Shown: in pieces, positions 10,010 to 18,734 of the stretch
Layout: each line of letters begins with the position of its first letter
How positions within the stretch are numbered: the first letter of the stretch is position 1
Assembly (NCBI RefSeq): GCF_900167115.1
Contig: NZ_FUXZ01000014.1
Coordinates: 23,207 to 87,206, forward strand
Origin: Eubacterium uniforme
GTDB lineage: Bacteria; Bacillota; Clostridia; Lachnospirales; Lachnospiraceae
Length of the DNA stretch: 64,000 bases
Direction: 5' to 3'
The notes under the pieces: model-generated
What the model was told of the DNA's origin: nothing
The model's input: the letters and a program-made list of their open reading frames with translations, nothing else
Databases searched by the model: none
Position numbers and translations under genes: made by a program

Positions 10010-10492
10010 TTATTCACCTGCTTTTTTCAAAAATTCATCGTAAAGTGCCTTATCCACTTCACTACCCTTCTGCTTTCCTACAGCCTTTGAAGCTGCAACT
10101 AAAGCCATCTGAGCAATTTCTTTCTCTGTATCCTTAAGGATCTGTTCTTTCTGGCTTTCACCTGTTGCTCTGGCTCTTTTTCTAATTTCATGAGCATCTT
10201 TGTTAGCTCTTTCTATAATCTTATTATACTCGGCATCTGCTGTCTTCTTTGCCTTTTTAAGAGTTTTTCTACGTTCCATTTCAAGTTCACTCATAGAAGC
10301 ATCGTATTTAGCCTTAATATCTTCTGCTTCCTTCTTAACTTGCTTTGCCTCGTTAAGCTCTTTATCGACTTCTTCCTGTCTCTTGGCTATAATTTCAAGG
10401 ACAGGTTTAAACAAAAGTACTTTTAATGCCACTGTTAAAATAAGTAGGTTTATAACTATAATAATTAAATTTTCTGGCGTAACATTTAACAT
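10010..10492 (-). CDS. atpF: F-type ATP synthase subunit b
   Basis: Subunit b is the membrane-anchored peripheral stalk. The 160 residues begin with one membrane helix (NLIIIVINLLILTVALKVLLF), then the KPVLEIIAKRQEEV motif and a long charged coiled coil. It is co-transcribed with atpE (37 bases upstream) and the delta-alpha fusion (2 bases downstream). There is only one b gene here, so the stalk is probably a b homodimer. Confidence 0.95.
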   Translation of the reverse strand: MLNVTPENLIIIVINLLILTVALKVLLFKPVLEIIAKRQEEVDKELNEAKQVKKEAEDIKAKYDASMSELEMERRKTLKKAKKTADAEYNKIIERANKDAHEIRKRARATGESQKEQILKDTEKEIAQMALVAASKAVGKQKGSEVDKALYDEFLKKAGE

Positions 10493-10529
10493 TACAATAG
10501 TTCCTTTCTACAATATTTTTGGCTTTAAT

Positions 10530-10763
10530 CTATTTCATCTGTCCTGGAAGCATTACAATAATCATAAGAGCAATAACGAAACAGTAAATAGCTGTTGCTT
10601 CTGCAAGCGCACAACCTAAGATAAGCATGTTACGAATTTTGCCTTCTGCCTCTGGCTGTCTAGCTACTGCTTCTGATGCTTTACCTGTAGCAATACCGAT
10701 ACTAATACCTCCACCTAATGCTCCTAAAACTGCGATACCCGCACCAATTGCGATAAGACCCAT
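10530..10763 (-). CDS. atpE: F-type ATP synthase subunit c
   Basis: The proteolipid c forms the rotor ring that carries the ions. The 77 residues form a hairpin: glycine-rich helix 1 (GIAVLGALGGGISIG), the polar loop ARQPEAEGK, and helix 2 with the ion-binding Glu in CALAEATAIY. The classical Na+ signature (Gln in helix 1 and Glu-Ser in helix 2) is missing: the positions are Ile and Glu-Ala. I therefore expect proton coupling, which is inference from known c-ring structures. Confidence 0.95.
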   Translation of the reverse strand: MGLIAIGAGIAVLGALGGGISIGIATGKASEAVARQPEAEGKIRNMLILGCALAEATAIYCFVIALMIIVMLPGQMK

Positions 10764-10809
10764 TTTTTTAATCTCCTTTGTTAATCAAATTTTTCATGTC
10801 AGTACTGTG

Positions 10810-11499
10810 TTACTCTATTTCCTCGCTAATATAAAGGGATGTTAAGAATACAAATACATATGCCTGTAACAATCCATCAAAAATGTCAAAATAAACACAA
10901 AATACTGCTGGTACAATGATAGGAACTACACATTTTAAAAGTTCCATAATAACAAATGCACCAAGAACATTACCAAACAATCGCATGCAAAGCGAAAGTG
11001 GTCTAGTTACCAACTCTAAAATATTAATAGGTGTTACGATTATGATAGGCTCTGTAAATTTATGGAGCCACTTTTTAACACCTAAATGATAAATCCCTGC
11101 TGCTTCAACAAGTAAAATACTCATAAGCGCAAGTGCAATGGTAACAGTCAAATCCTTAGTTGGTGATTTGAACCCAAATATACCTATGGTGTTAGATAAC
11201 CCAAGGTAAAGTAAAACTGTAGTAAGATATGGAACATAAGCTTTACCCTTATGACCAACCATGCCTTCAACAAGACCTGTAAGCTTAGTTACAATAAGTT
11301 CAGCAACAGCCTGTCTCTTACTGATATTATGCACCTTTAAGCCTCTGCCTAATATAAATGCAATCAATATCAGAACGGCCATGATAATCCATGTTACTAC
11401 TACCGCCTCAGAAATATGAGCCGTATAACCGAAAAAATCAAATGAAAAGACTTCTTTACACTCAAGTTCTTCCATGAGTTTTTCGTTTAGATTATTCAT
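10810..11499 (-). CDS. atpB: F-type ATP synthase subunit a
   Basis: Subunit a provides the ion half-channels next to the c-ring. The 229 residues are strongly hydrophobic. The family motif with the essential arginine is visible in ILELVTRPLSLCMRLFGN, and the C-terminal helices include LQAYVFVFLTSLYISEE. It is the first gene of the operon, with GGAAGTGAG shortly before the ATG and no atpI-like gene upstream. Confidence 0.95.
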   Translation of the reverse strand: MNNLNEKLMEELECKEVFSFDFFGYTAHISEAVVVTWIIMAVLILIAFILGRGLKVHNISKRQAVAELIVTKLTGLVEGMVGHKGKAYVPYLTTVLLYLGLSNTIGIFGFKSPTKDLTVTIALALMSILLVEAAGIYHLGVKKWLHKFTEPIIIVTPINILELVTRPLSLCMRLFGNVLGAFVIMELLKCVVPIIVPAVFCVYFDIFDGLLQAYVFVFLTSLYISEEIE

Positions 11500-11607
11500 C
11501 CGCTCACTTCCTTTCTTCTGTCAAAATTTGGGAGGATTTGTCAACCCTTTTTTAATAGTATAGTGCTTTTCCCTACGTACACAAAAACTATATCCCCAAT
11601 GTAAATT

Positions 11608-11636
11608 AGTATACTACTATTCTTTTGTTAATTCAA
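11608..11636 (-). promoter_or_regulatory. Sigma-A type promoter of the atp operon
   Basis: On the minus strand TTGAAT (11631-11636) and TATACT (11608-11613) are separated by exactly 17 bases, about 110 bases upstream of atpB. A second TATACT nearer the gene has only a weak -35. Confidence 0.6.
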
Positions 11637-11674
11637 ATACAAAGTTCACAAAAAATTGACACTATACCACAAAA

Positions 11675-11704
11675 AAAGATGCATCTTTTACAAGATGCAT
11701 CTTT
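11675..11704 (-). terminator. Intrinsic terminator of the M15 peptidase gene
   Basis: Arms AAAGATGCATCTT and AAGATGCATCTTT pair over 13 bases around a 4-base loop. On the minus strand a run of T follows. It lies 8 bases after the stop codon of the gene at 11712-13313. Confidence 0.85.
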
Positions 11705-11711
11705 GCATGTT

Positions 11712-13313
11712 TTATCTTCCACCATTATATGAGAAATGCATATAATCTCTGGTATATTCAGTTGCTGAAAAATTCCATATACATCTGTCAAATCCATATC
11801 TCTTTAAAACATTGACAAACTTGCCCTTCATAGGGATGGAATATAAGTTTTTCTTAGGTTTCCAGAACGAACCTGCCTGTACTTTACCATTAGTAATCAT
11901 ATAGTTTTCATTAGCATTAATGTCAATTGCAAGTCCCTGATTATGTTCAGATGTTGAGCCCTTGCCTCTCCAGCTAAATCCGCCAACATCATGAATTGGT
12001 CTTCTGCTTTTTTCATCAAGCTTATATAAAGTTCTAAAAATCACCTTAACAGTTGGAGCAATGGCCTTATTAACTGTTAATCCAAACTTTCTTTTATACC
12101 ATCTAGAAGGTGTTTTATCCCACACCTTAATTGTAATGTTTTTCATATGTCTCTTTGCAATAAGTTCAGACTTATAATAAACATACTTTTTCTTTTTAAA
12201 GATACGACGGTATTTGCTGGCTGTCGATTCATTCTTATAGCCATAGTAATCGCAATACTTACCCTTAACGGATTCACTTCTGTACTCAACACCATTCTTA
12301 ATCATGTATGCTGAAACCTTAAAGAAATACTTTTTACCATTAGTAAGATTATTAAAGCAGTAACTACATATTCCGTTATTTGCTGTCTTAGTAGCTAGTG
12401 CGTATGTGCCCTTACTACCCTGTTTATAATAAACATAGTAACCGCTAGCATTCTCAACCTTTTTCCAAGTGATTGTAATAGTTCTTGCCTTTAATGACTT
12501 AGCTGACAAAATCGTTGCAACGTCAATTGTAGCGTAACCTGTAACAATATTACTGTAATTTGAATATGAACTTCCACCATTTAATACAGCTCTAATCTTA
12601 TAATAGTAAGTCTTTCCAAAAACTGTATTTGCGTCAATGTATTCATACTCAGTCTTACCACTTATGTTCTGAACCGTCGAAATCAACTTATACTTTCCAT
12701 TATAGGATTCACTTCTGTATACCTGATATGATGAAACCAAAGCTCCATTCGCATAAATCTGATACCATGAAAGCCTGATTCTATGATCATCTACAGTATT
12801 AACACTTAAGGATAACTCTGTATTTGGATTTGTTAGTTTAACTGGATTATAAGCATATTCAACAAATGCTCCATCAAGTTCATGATAAACTCTTCCTCCA
12901 ACCTCATCAAAGTATCCACTAATTCTCAATTTGTAATAATAATTATTACCCGCAAGAAGTGAACTATCCACATAGCTCATGGCTTTTACACAATTACTAT
13001 TAAGGGACGTGAGCCTACTGTAATTTGATGTATCACCAACAGATCTATATATTTCAACATCAACACTATGAGTAGTTATGTACTCCTCTTTTTCAGCGTC
13101 AATATTCCACTTAAGTGTGGCAGAACTCTCACTTGCTACAATTGATAAATCCGTAATTTTAAAATCAATCGGCTTATATTCATCCGCGTATTTTTCACTT
13201 TCAGTTTCAGATTCACCAGCCCACTCATCCGCATAAATGCAATTACTGCTAAATATCATACTGATACCCATAACTACAGCAAATGCTTTCTTTAAATACT
13301 TTTTATAATTCAT
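11712..13313 (-). CDS. Secreted M15-family peptidase with fibronectin type III repeats
   Basis: The 533-residue product has a signal peptide (about 1-28). It then has about three fibronectin-III-like repeats, each with the pattern 'I.W..... GYxVYxK/YKSEG', and a C-terminal zinc peptidase domain of the M15 (VanY/CwlK) type. The zinc and catalytic motifs are SEHNQGLAIDIN and DYMHF. M15 enzymes cleave D-Ala-D-Ala or L-Ala-D-Glu bonds in peptidoglycan, so it is probably a wall-remodelling enzyme. No Shine-Dalgarno precedes the ATG at 13313. The only good one (AGGAGGG, near 13367-13373) serves a six-codon leader frame, with an inverted repeat between. Confidence 0.85.
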   Translation of the reverse strand: MNYKKYLKKAFAVVMGISMIFSSNCIYADEWAGESETESEKYADEYKPIDFKITDLSIVASESSATLKWNIDAEKEEYITTHSVDVEIYRSVGDTSNYSRLTSLNSNCVKAMSYVDSSLLAGNNYYYKLRISGYFDEVGGRVYHELDGAFVEYAYNPVKLTNPNTELSLSVNTVDDHRIRLSWYQIYANGALVSSYQVYRSESYNGKYKLISTVQNISGKTEYEYIDANTVFGKTYYYKIRAVLNGGSSYSNYSNIVTGYATIDVATILSAKSLKARTITITWKKVENASGYYVYYKQGSKGTYALATKTANNGICSYCFNNLTNGKKYFFKVSAYMIKNGVEYRSESVKGKYCDYYGYKNESTASKYRRIFKKKKYVYYKSELIAKRHMKNITIKVWDKTPSRWYKRKFGLTVNKAIAPTVKVIFRTLYKLDEKSRRPIHDVGGFSWRGKGSTSEHNQGLAIDINANENYMITNGKVQAGSFWKPKKNLYSIPMKGKFVNVLKRYGFDRCIWNFSATEYTRDYMHFSYNGGR

Positions 13314-13323
13314 ATTATTAACA

Positions 13324-13358
13324 TTTAGTCAAAAATCCAATTATAAATTATGACTAAA
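13324..13358 (-). promoter_or_regulatory. 5'-leader hairpin before the M15 peptidase gene
   Basis: TTTAGTCA (13324-13331) and TGACTAAA (13351-13358) form a perfect 8-bp inverted repeat in the untranslated leader. Folding in mRNA would bring the upstream Shine-Dalgarno sequence closer to the real ATG at 13313. Confidence 0.4.
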
Positions 13359-13361
13359 CAT
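13341..13361 (-). CDS. Possible six-residue leader peptide MFSHNL
   Basis: AGGAGGG lies 5 bases before an ATG at 13361 which opens a six-codon frame ending in TAA at 13341-13343. It overlaps the inverted repeat above. It may be a regulatory leader peptide, or the Shine-Dalgarno may serve the main gene through RNA folding. Without expression data this is a weak call. Confidence 0.3.
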   Translation of the reverse strand: MFSHNL

Positions 13362-13435
13362 ATCGTCCCTCCTAACATATGTTATTCTTAAAACAATAAC
13401 AATACACCTTCTTACCATACTTAACAAATAAAAAC

Positions 13436-14773
13436 TTAAGCAAGACTTCCCATAGGATCCCATGGTTCTAAAACAATAGGTTCCTTCTTAAAAGCTTCTG
13501 CCTGCTTTTTATTTAAATACTTCTTATCAAGAAGTATCTGATAAACATACTCACTAAACCACTCATCATCCATGACGTAGTAGCCATCAAATCCAACATC
13601 CTTTCCCCAGGAGTTTTCAACTTTCCACTTAATAGGTTTACCTTTTTCATCAAGATCAACACCAGTTATAACCATGGCATGAGTCATTAAACTTTCACCA
13701 AAATCAAGTCTTTCTTCCTTTGTCATACCAAACTTAGTTGAAAATAGTTCTTCAATACAAAGAGCATCCATTGTTAAGAAGCCCTTCTTTCTTTCAGAAA
13801 ATTGGCCAACATCTGAACCAAACCAGATAACCTTATTATCTTTAAGTTCCTTAATTGCAATCTTCTTTAACTCATCAATTGGAAGATTTAAATACTTAAC
13901 AGGATAATCCCCATCTGCAACAGAACCTAGATACTTTACAGTATATGTTTCATAGAAAGGCTTATCCTTAGTTGGTGCATTAATAACTGTTACCAAGTCA
14001 TTAAGTGGCATTCCAACATACTCCTTATAAAAATCCTGTGGAGTAATATCCTTAACCTTAATAAACTTTCCATCCTTATCCTTAGTCTCCCAGGTAAATT
14101 TAACCGGTGGCTTACCAAGGCTAATGCAAAGCATTCTATAGATTGTATTTAACATTTCTTCCTTAGCATCTCTTAAATCCTTAACAGTCTTGCCTTCTGC
14201 CTTCATCTTTCTAAATTCACAAGCAAACTCACGAAGCTTTGTAGTTAAGTACTTATCCATCTCCCTTGTCATACTTGATACTTCTGTTTCAGGCATAACA
14301 TCCTTAGGAACAACTCCGTACTTAGCAACTAAACTTCTAAACATATCCCACTGACCACCGTCACCAAGAGGTGCCATAAGTAAAAATGCAACCTCCCTGC
14401 TAGTAACAGGCATATCAATAGTTTCAATCATGTTTTCAAGGAAAAGATTACTCTTTTCTAACTTATCATAAAATAATGGATAGTTCTGGCTAAGCTCCAT
14501 ATTCTCAATATTTAACTTATCCATAACCTGTAATCTAAATGTGTTAAGCGCAGCGAACATCCAGCATCTTCCTGACTGCTTCTGATTACAAACATCTCCT
14601 GCCTTAACTTCAATAGAGAATGCATTTTGATTATTATTATAAACATCCCTGTTAAGTGCAGCCTGATTAATACCATTATTAGTCACTGCATTCATTGCAA
14701 TTTTATTAGCGATATTACTATCAAAATCCTTCTCAAAGCTTTCCAACTTTTTTAAACTAATTCCTTTTTTCAT
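13436..14773 (-). CDS. pepC: Aminopeptidase C (bleomycin hydrolase family, C1B)
   Basis: PepC is a cytosolic cysteine aminopeptidase that forms a hexamer. The 445 residues contain the catalytic Cys70 in QKQSGRCWMFAALNTFR, the His in SLMTHAMVITGVD and the Asn in KVENSWGKDVGFDGYY, in the order usual for papain-fold C1B enzymes. The length matches the family. The start is the ATG at 14773 with AAAGGAG 5 bases upstream; a longer frame from 14815 has no such site. Its C-terminus (DPMGSLA) resembles that of known members. It probably digests imported peptides. Confidence 0.95.
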   Translation of the reverse strand: MKKGISLKKLESFEKDFDSNIANKIAMNAVTNNGINQAALNRDVYNNNQNAFSIEVKAGDVCNQKQSGRCWMFAALNTFRLQVMDKLNIENMELSQNYPLFYDKLEKSNLFLENMIETIDMPVTSREVAFLLMAPLGDGGQWDMFRSLVAKYGVVPKDVMPETEVSSMTREMDKYLTTKLREFACEFRKMKAEGKTVKDLRDAKEEMLNTIYRMLCISLGKPPVKFTWETKDKDGKFIKVKDITPQDFYKEYVGMPLNDLVTVINAPTKDKPFYETYTVKYLGSVADGDYPVKYLNLPIDELKKIAIKELKDNKVIWFGSDVGQFSERKKGFLTMDALCIEELFSTKFGMTKEERLDFGESLMTHAMVITGVDLDEKGKPIKWKVENSWGKDVGFDGYYVMDDEWFSEYVYQILLDKKYLNKKQAEAFKKEPIVLEPWDPMGSLA

Positions 14774-14823
14774 TGTGTCTCCTTTGCTTTGTTTAAATTT
14801 TATAACATCACTCAAATCAAATT

Positions 14824-15543
14824 CTAGTCTTCCTTATCCCCTGTCCATACATATGTTGGATCAGAACGATACTTCTTTAAGAAATCTTTTCTATACTCTT
14901 TAAGACTTAGCTTGTTAGCACCACCTGCATAATTTTCATCCTTATTCTGAACATGGTCATTCTCCCAACCACAGATCTTACAAATATCGTATTCCTCCCT
15001 AACGATATCAAGACCGCAACAAGGACATGTTTCAAATAAAGCCAACTCAAGATTTAAATTAATTCTCTTATTTGACTTATTTCTATTATCAAGGGGTACA
15101 ACCCTAAAGCCATTTCTTCTGCAAAATTCAATTGCATCAACGCACTTTCTATTTAGAGCAAATTCAATGTAATTTGCTCCATTTCTTCTAGCGTATCTAA
15201 TAATCTTTTCAAGAACAATTTCACCTGCGCCCATTCTCTTATAACCTACTTTAGTCGCAAGCATCTTAATATCCCATCTAAAATACTCATCAGGAACAAC
15301 CGCTCCTGTTGAAACAACAATTTCATCATCTTTATCTATAACTAAAAAAACCTGACCACCTTTAGCAATAATGCCTTCTATGTGATCCCTGCTATAATAA
15401 AGTTCATCCTTACTATTAAAAGAAAAATACTCATCAATCCATGCCTTGTTTATAAAATAAACTTCTCTAACAGCATCGTCCATTGAATCTACATACCCCT
15501 TTTCAATGGCCTCCTTGATTGAATATGCCTTATAATTACCCAT
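14824..15543 (-). CDS. GNAT acetyltransferase fused to a CPCC zinc-binding domain
   Basis: The ATG at 15543 is preferred because GAGGAGG lies just upstream. The 239 residues comprise a GNAT fold (about 1-175), with the acetyl-CoA motif KVGYKRMGAGEIVLEKII and the beta-bulge region FCRRNGFRVV. A C-terminal cysteine-rich CPCC domain follows (CPCCGLDI...CKICGWEND...SLKEYR). The CPCC part usually occurs alone as a small protein of unknown role. The substrate cannot be deduced. The gene precedes pepC on the same strand with a 50-base gap. Confidence 0.85.
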   Translation of the reverse strand: MGNYKAYSIKEAIEKGYVDSMDDAVREVYFINKAWIDEYFSFNSKDELYYSRDHIEGIIAKGGQVFLVIDKDDEIVVSTGAVVPDEYFRWDIKMLATKVGYKRMGAGEIVLEKIIRYARRNGANYIEFALNRKCVDAIEFCRRNGFRVVPLDNRNKSNKRINLNLELALFETCPCCGLDIVREEYDICKICGWENDHVQNKDENYAGGANKLSLKEYRKDFLKKYRSDPTYVWTGDKED

Positions 15544-15642
15544 AATAAAAACCTCCTCAAGCAAATATAACAATACCTATACAAAAGTTAATTATACTAT
15601 TATTTAATTTATAAATCAATTTTAGGGTTACAAACCACATAA

Positions 15643-15671
15643 AAATGGAGATGCAATATACATCTCCATTT
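15643..15671 (-). terminator. Terminator of the exporter/two-component operon
   Basis: Arms AAATGGAGATG and CATCTCCATTT (11 bp) with a 7-base loop. On the minus strand the hairpin is followed by T-rich sequence. It starts directly after the response-regulator stop codon. Confidence 0.8.
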
Positions 15672-15672
15672 A

Positions 15673-16320
15673 CTATTTATTATTCAGATAAAAAATTGCA
15701 AGATTAGTCCTATCTCTAATATCAAGCTTTGCTAAAATATTACTAAGATAGTTTCTAACAGTACCTTCTGATAAGCAAAGACTTGTTGCAATCTCCTTAT
15801 TATTCTCCCCCCTTGCAACACATTTTACTATTTCAAGTTCTAAAGAAGTAAGCTCAGCAAATGCCTCTCCACTAGATTTAACATCTCTTTCAACATCAGT
15901 ATCTGCCTTAACCTTACTCATGGCAACAATCTTTTCAGTTACTTCTTTACCAAATACCATGTTACCTTCAAAAACAGTTTTTAGAGAAGGCACAATACCT
16001 TCAAAATCCTGCTTTATGATATAACCCTTAGCTCCAATGGATAAAGCCTTATCAATATACTCTTCATCATTAAATGTTGTAAGATATAAAATCTTAGCAT
16101 CCTTATTTTTATTAAGGATTTCCTCGCCAGCATCAAGGCCCGATAAACCATCCATTCTAATGTCCATAAGAAGAACATCTGGTTTATATTCATCAAAAAG
16201 CTTAATAGCCTCCTCACCAGAATTGCCAATTGCAAGTACTTCTATATCCTTATCACTTTCAACAATCATCTTAAGAGATGTTGCAACTAACTTATCATCA
16301 TCAACAATTATGATTTTCAT
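15673..16320 (-). CDS. NarL/FixJ-type response regulator
   Basis: A receiver domain (about 1-120), with phosphoacceptor Asp in DVLLMDIRMDG, Thr in LYLTTF and Lys in GYIIKQDF, is followed by a LuxR-type HTH (LTSLELEIVKCVARGENNKE, LSEGTVRNYLSNILAKL). The start is the ATG at 16320, with GAGGG upstream. It is the last gene of an operon, after the histidine kinase, with a 71-base gap. By analogy with LnrK (YfiK) of Bacillus it probably activates the adjacent ABC exporter in response to a membrane-active compound. Confidence 0.93.
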   Translation of the reverse strand: MKIIIVDDDKLVATSLKMIVESDKDIEVLAIGNSGEEAIKLFDEYKPDVLLMDIRMDGLSGLDAGEEILNKNKDAKILYLTTFNDEEYIDKALSIGAKGYIIKQDFEGIVPSLKTVFEGNMVFGKEVTEKIVAMSKVKADTDVERDVKSSGEAFAELTSLELEIVKCVARGENNKEIATSLCLSEGTVRNYLSNILAKLDIRDRTNLAIFYLNNK

Positions 16321-16391
16321 ATATACCCTCACACAATAATTATTTATTTCAAATTATTAATAACTAATAAAATATTTATTTTCATATTCAT

Positions 16392-17579
16392 TTACTTAAT
16401 CGGAATTGTAACAAATACCTTGAAACCATCATCATCCGTAATTCTAACTAAACCATCCACAGATTCCACTCTGTTTCTTATACCTTCAAGTCCCATACCA
16501 GAACTATTACTAATATATGATGACAATGCATTATCTCCACTAGAATTTTTACGTATTCCCTTACTGCTTTCACCATCATCCGCCATCTGATAATAATCAT
16601 GAATTATTAACTGATACATGGAAGGATGCCATATAAGTTTAATATCAACATTAGAATTAACACTATACTTCATAATGTTGGATATAGCTTCCTTACAAAC
16701 TCCAATAATTATATACTTAATCTGTCTATTCATGTTTTCATCAATATCAAGATCTAAGTCCACCTTAAACTTATCGTTAAGTGGCTTAGCCATGGTTTCA
16801 ATCTGAGCCCTTACATCAATTGACTCATCATGAAGATCATGCACAGAACTTCTAATATTATTCATGGCTCCATCTAATGTTTCACGAACACCTTCAAGTT
16901 GTTCATGAAGTGGTTCTTCCTTATAGATTGAAAGAAGTGCACCCATTTGAAGAATGGCTCTTGATAACATATGACCTACGTTATCATGAATCTCTCTAGC
17001 AATTCTATTACGCTCTGCAAGCTGAGCCGAGTGTATTTGCTCATCCCTGGCAACAACTAATTTTGCATTCTGCTTTGCCAGCTGTTCCTGTTTAATATGA
17101 GTATCATCCCTAAGTTCAATACACTTTCTTTTAAGACTGTTAATCTTCTTTGTATTTGCTGCAAGATAAAATGAAACAAGCATTAATATACCAATGTATA
17201 CTATATTCAAATCTGAAATATTACCATCAGAAGAAATCTGATATGCTAAAGAAACATATACAATTACTGATAATAATAATCCAACTATATTCCTACTAAA
17301 TGCTATATCATATAAAATCACAGGAATTACCACAATTAATCTTTTATCGCTTAAACAAGCTAAAATAACAATAATATCAAGAACTACCCCGATGTATTCA
17401 AGACTACTATCATATTTAAAAAATTCTTTATAATCCCCGTCGTTTAAAAGATAAAGTTCAGCGCCACTAAGAGCTACCGAAAGACATATTGTTAAAACCA
17501 AATAATTGCCATGCATTATATTTAACATGGCAATTACTGATAAACAATATATAAGAATTTTATCGAAAAACCTATTCAT
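16392..17579 (-). CDS. Membrane sensor histidine kinase (HisKA_3 family)
   Basis: The 395 residues begin with five or six membrane helices and almost no extracellular loop, which suggests sensing within the membrane. A short coiled segment leads to the dimerisation/phosphoacceptor motif RNRIAREIHDNVGHMLS and an HATPase domain (CKEAISNIMKYS N-box; GMGLEGIRNRVE G-box). It starts 9 bases after the permease gene, so it is co-transcribed. The partner is the response regulator that follows. Confidence 0.92.
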   Translation of the reverse strand: MNRFFDKILIYCLSVIAMLNIMHGNYLVLTICLSVALSGAELYLLNDGDYKEFFKYDSSLEYIGVVLDIIVILACLSDKRLIVVIPVILYDIAFSRNIVGLLLSVIVYVSLAYQISSDGNISDLNIVYIGILMLVSFYLAANTKKINSLKRKCIELRDDTHIKQEQLAKQNAKLVVARDEQIHSAQLAERNRIAREIHDNVGHMLSRAILQMGALLSIYKEEPLHEQLEGVRETLDGAMNNIRSSVHDLHDESIDVRAQIETMAKPLNDKFKVDLDLDIDENMNRQIKYIIIGVCKEAISNIMKYSVNSNVDIKLIWHPSMYQLIIHDYYQMADDGESSKGIRKNSSGDNALSSYISNSSGMGLEGIRNRVESVDGLVRITDDDGFKVFVTIPIK

Positions 17580-17588
17580 ACCTCAATC

Positions 17589-18734
17589 CTAATTTAAACT
17601 TCGATCATTTTTAATCTTTAGAACTGCAAGGGAAATACCTAAGAATGCAAGTCCAATTGCTATTTGCATAAGGTAAGCTTGAGCAACACTAGAAATAGGA
17701 GCTCCATCCACTATCCTATCAATAGCTGAACTATACCAATAATTAGGTGTAAATCTACCAACTCTCTTAACTGATTCACTTAAGTACTCTGCTGGTACAA
17801 AAGATCCTCCTAAAAAGGCAAATGTAAGAGAAATACCATTCGCTATAACCATAACAGCATCGTTGAGTTTTCCACTACAAACAGTTACTAAAAATATTAC
17901 CATATTACAAACTATAGTATAAATGAATAAGTTAATAACTTCAAGTATTAAGGCCCTTGTGGAAGGTATCTGTTTGTAACCAAAATAAACAGATGTTACC
18001 AATAATACTATATAGATTAATGTTGATAAACAGATACATCCCATTACTAAACCAAGACCTCTTTCTATAGGTGTTATTGCTGAAACAAGAGTTCTGTTTT
18101 TAACTTCTTTTTCATTAAATGCAAGCATTGCATATAATACACTTGAAAAGAGTGTAATCATAACTACATATGGGAGGAAATTAAATGAAATAGCAAATCC
18201 TTCAGCATCTGTTTTTTCTTCCTTAATGTTTACAAAGTTAGTACTGTCCATGGCTTTCTTTGCCTCGTCTAAAGCCACCTTAACGTCCTTACCTTCATTA
18301 ATCTTTTTCTGAACAATTGATAAATACTCATTAATCTGGTTATTTACAAATAAACCAAGTGGAGTTGATTCATTATATAAGTTAGTAATGTTAGCATCCT
18401 TACCGTTTAAGATGTTCTCTCCACTACCTTTATTAATTACAACTTTTGAAACTATATCCTGATAGAAAAGACGATCCTTATATAAATCTTCCCTATGTTT
18501 TGTTTCATCAACATTATGAATACTCTTTAAATAATCAACAATACCTCTTGATATTTCAGAGTCATCTTCATCTATAACTGCAATATTTAAGCTTGTACTT
18601 TCAAATTTTACTGTCGTACTTGTATCTGACTGTCCAGTTAAAAATATTATCATAAAAATGCCTATACATACGGCAACAATAAGTCTTGATTTAACTGCTA
18701 AAGCCACTCTAAAGAATTTTTTAAATACTTGCAT
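17589..18734 (-). CDS. ABC-2 type transporter permease
   Basis: The 381 residues show the ABC-2 permease layout: one N-terminal membrane helix (RLIVAVCIGIFMIIF), a large extracellular domain (about 40-190) and a C-terminal cluster of five helices. The start overlaps the upstream permease gene by 14 bases, so the two are coupled and likely form a heterodimer served by the ATPase at 19919-20866. Such exporters with an adjacent NarL-type pair (LnrLMN) expel linearmycin-like lipids in Bacillus; the substrate here is unknown. Confidence 0.9.
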   Translation of the reverse strand: MQVFKKFFRVALAVKSRLIVAVCIGIFMIIFLTGQSDTSTTVKFESTSLNIAVIDEDDSEISRGIVDYLKSIHNVDETKHREDLYKDRLFYQDIVSKVVINKGSGENILNGKDANITNLYNESTPLGLFVNNQINEYLSIVQKKINEGKDVKVALDEAKKAMDSTNFVNIKEEKTDAEGFAISFNFLPYVVMITLFSSVLYAMLAFNEKEVKNRTLVSAITPIERGLGLVMGCICLSTLIYIVLLVTSVYFGYKQIPSTRALILEVINLFIYTIVCNMVIFLVTVCSGKLNDAVMVIANGISLTFAFLGGSFVPAEYLSESVKRVGRFTPNYWYSSAIDRIVDGAPISSVAQAYLMQIAIGLAFLGISLAVLKIKNDRSLN

